Below, piece by piece: positions 63,640 through 64,000 of a DNA stretch of 64,000 nucleotides. The notes under the pieces were generated by a model that was not told the DNA's origin, ran no database searches, and saw only the letters and a list, made by a program, of their open reading frames with translations. Every line of letters begins with the position of its first letter. The first letter of the stretch is position 1. Origin of the DNA: Agrypnia vestita (lineage: Eukaryota > Arthropoda > Insecta > Trichoptera > Phryganeidae); the NCBI GenBank assembly GCA_016648135.1, contig JADDOH010010921.1, forward strand, positions 45,366 to 109,365. The letters are read 5' to 3'. Both the position numbers and the translations under genes were made by a program.

Positions 63640-64000
63640 ACGCTATAATTTAATCAATTGGTGTATATTATAGATATCTCACAGAGACGAAACTGTATTA
63701 ATTATGGGAAAGTAGGTATAGAAGTCATTTGGGTGTAACAGGACTTATGACCTGTCTTTTGGTAGGCTTAAGTGATCACTTTACACAATTGTAACATTCG
63801 CCATTTCCACCCATGATAGAATATACCATGCTTATTCATTTTTTGGTATATGAAAGCTTCATATATGAAAGCTTCACGCAATTTGAACATATATACAACT
63901 TCCAAAAAATGAATAAGCATGGTATATTCTATCATGGGTGGAAATGGCGAATGTTACAATTGTGTAAAGTGATCACTTAAGCCTACCAAAAGACAGGTCA
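63640..64000. repeat. Repeat D inside a perfect 99-bp inverted repeat (runs off the edge)
   Basis: Arms 63748-63846 and 63902-64000 are exact reverse complements over all 99 bp available, with a 55-bp spacer holding a doubled ATATGAAAGCTTC word. The left arm continues leftward as the repeat D body (CTCACAGAGACGAAAC). The right arm is cut by the window end, so the true arm may be longer. Confidence 0.9.

Overview
This window looks like nuclear DNA from an insect, most likely a moth or butterfly, although the order is a weak call. It is AT-rich and dominated by decayed eukaryotic transposons: cecropia-type mariners, RTE-type and CR1/L2/Jockey-like non-LTR elements, Penelope-like elements (PLEs), tRNA-derived SINEs, hAT- and Harbinger-like elements and LTR remnants. 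Host coding sequence is limited to short GC-rich exons with GT-AG splice sites and compatible phases. There is no sign of bacterial gene organisation.

Host gene. Three small plus-strand exons (692-773, 4411-4497, 43245-43407) join in one open frame (phases 1 and 1 at the two junctions; the third exon exits in phase 2). I read them as internal or early coding exons of one gene whose second intron here is about 38.7 kb. The protein piece is rich in Gly, Ala, His and Pro, with a basic patch. I do not recognise the family. Nearly everything else lies in its introns.

Layout. 1-4410: antisense LTR-like sequence, exon 1, and an intron with a well-bounded solo LTR. 4411-16500: exon 2, then intron with a Tc1/mariner relic, a MITE with a mariner-like end, RTE and LINE pieces, and a 0.7-kb repeat that recurs inverted near 48 kb. 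16.5-26.8 kb: LINE fragments, a 5'-truncated RTE copy with a 12-bp target duplication, the first PLE remnant with a predicted hammerhead ribozyme, and SINEs. 26.9-31.7 kb: two of three mariner copies (one with an unbroken transposase frame, one nested in a palindromic MITE) and a Harbinger-like element carrying a MADF-like fragment. 32-43 kb: LINE, hAT-like, SINE and LTR-like pieces, and a 2.1-kb TIR element containing two nested PLEs. 43.2-44 kb: exon 3 followed at once by a 24-bp minisatellite. 44-64 kb: more PLE, LINE, hAT and SINE copies, the third mariner, and a perfect 99-bp inverted repeat that reaches the window edge.

Most striking signal. Three PLE sequence families each carry a compact hammerhead-ribozyme fold: CTGANGA, a short hairpin, GAAA, a 4-6 nt palindrome in place of stem III, a UH cleavage dinucleotide, and a stem I that covaries between copies. 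All three share one extra nucleotide between CTGANGA and stem II. Hammerheads with minimal stem III are known in PLEs, so the class is not new. These copies, their covariation and their nesting are the best leads here.
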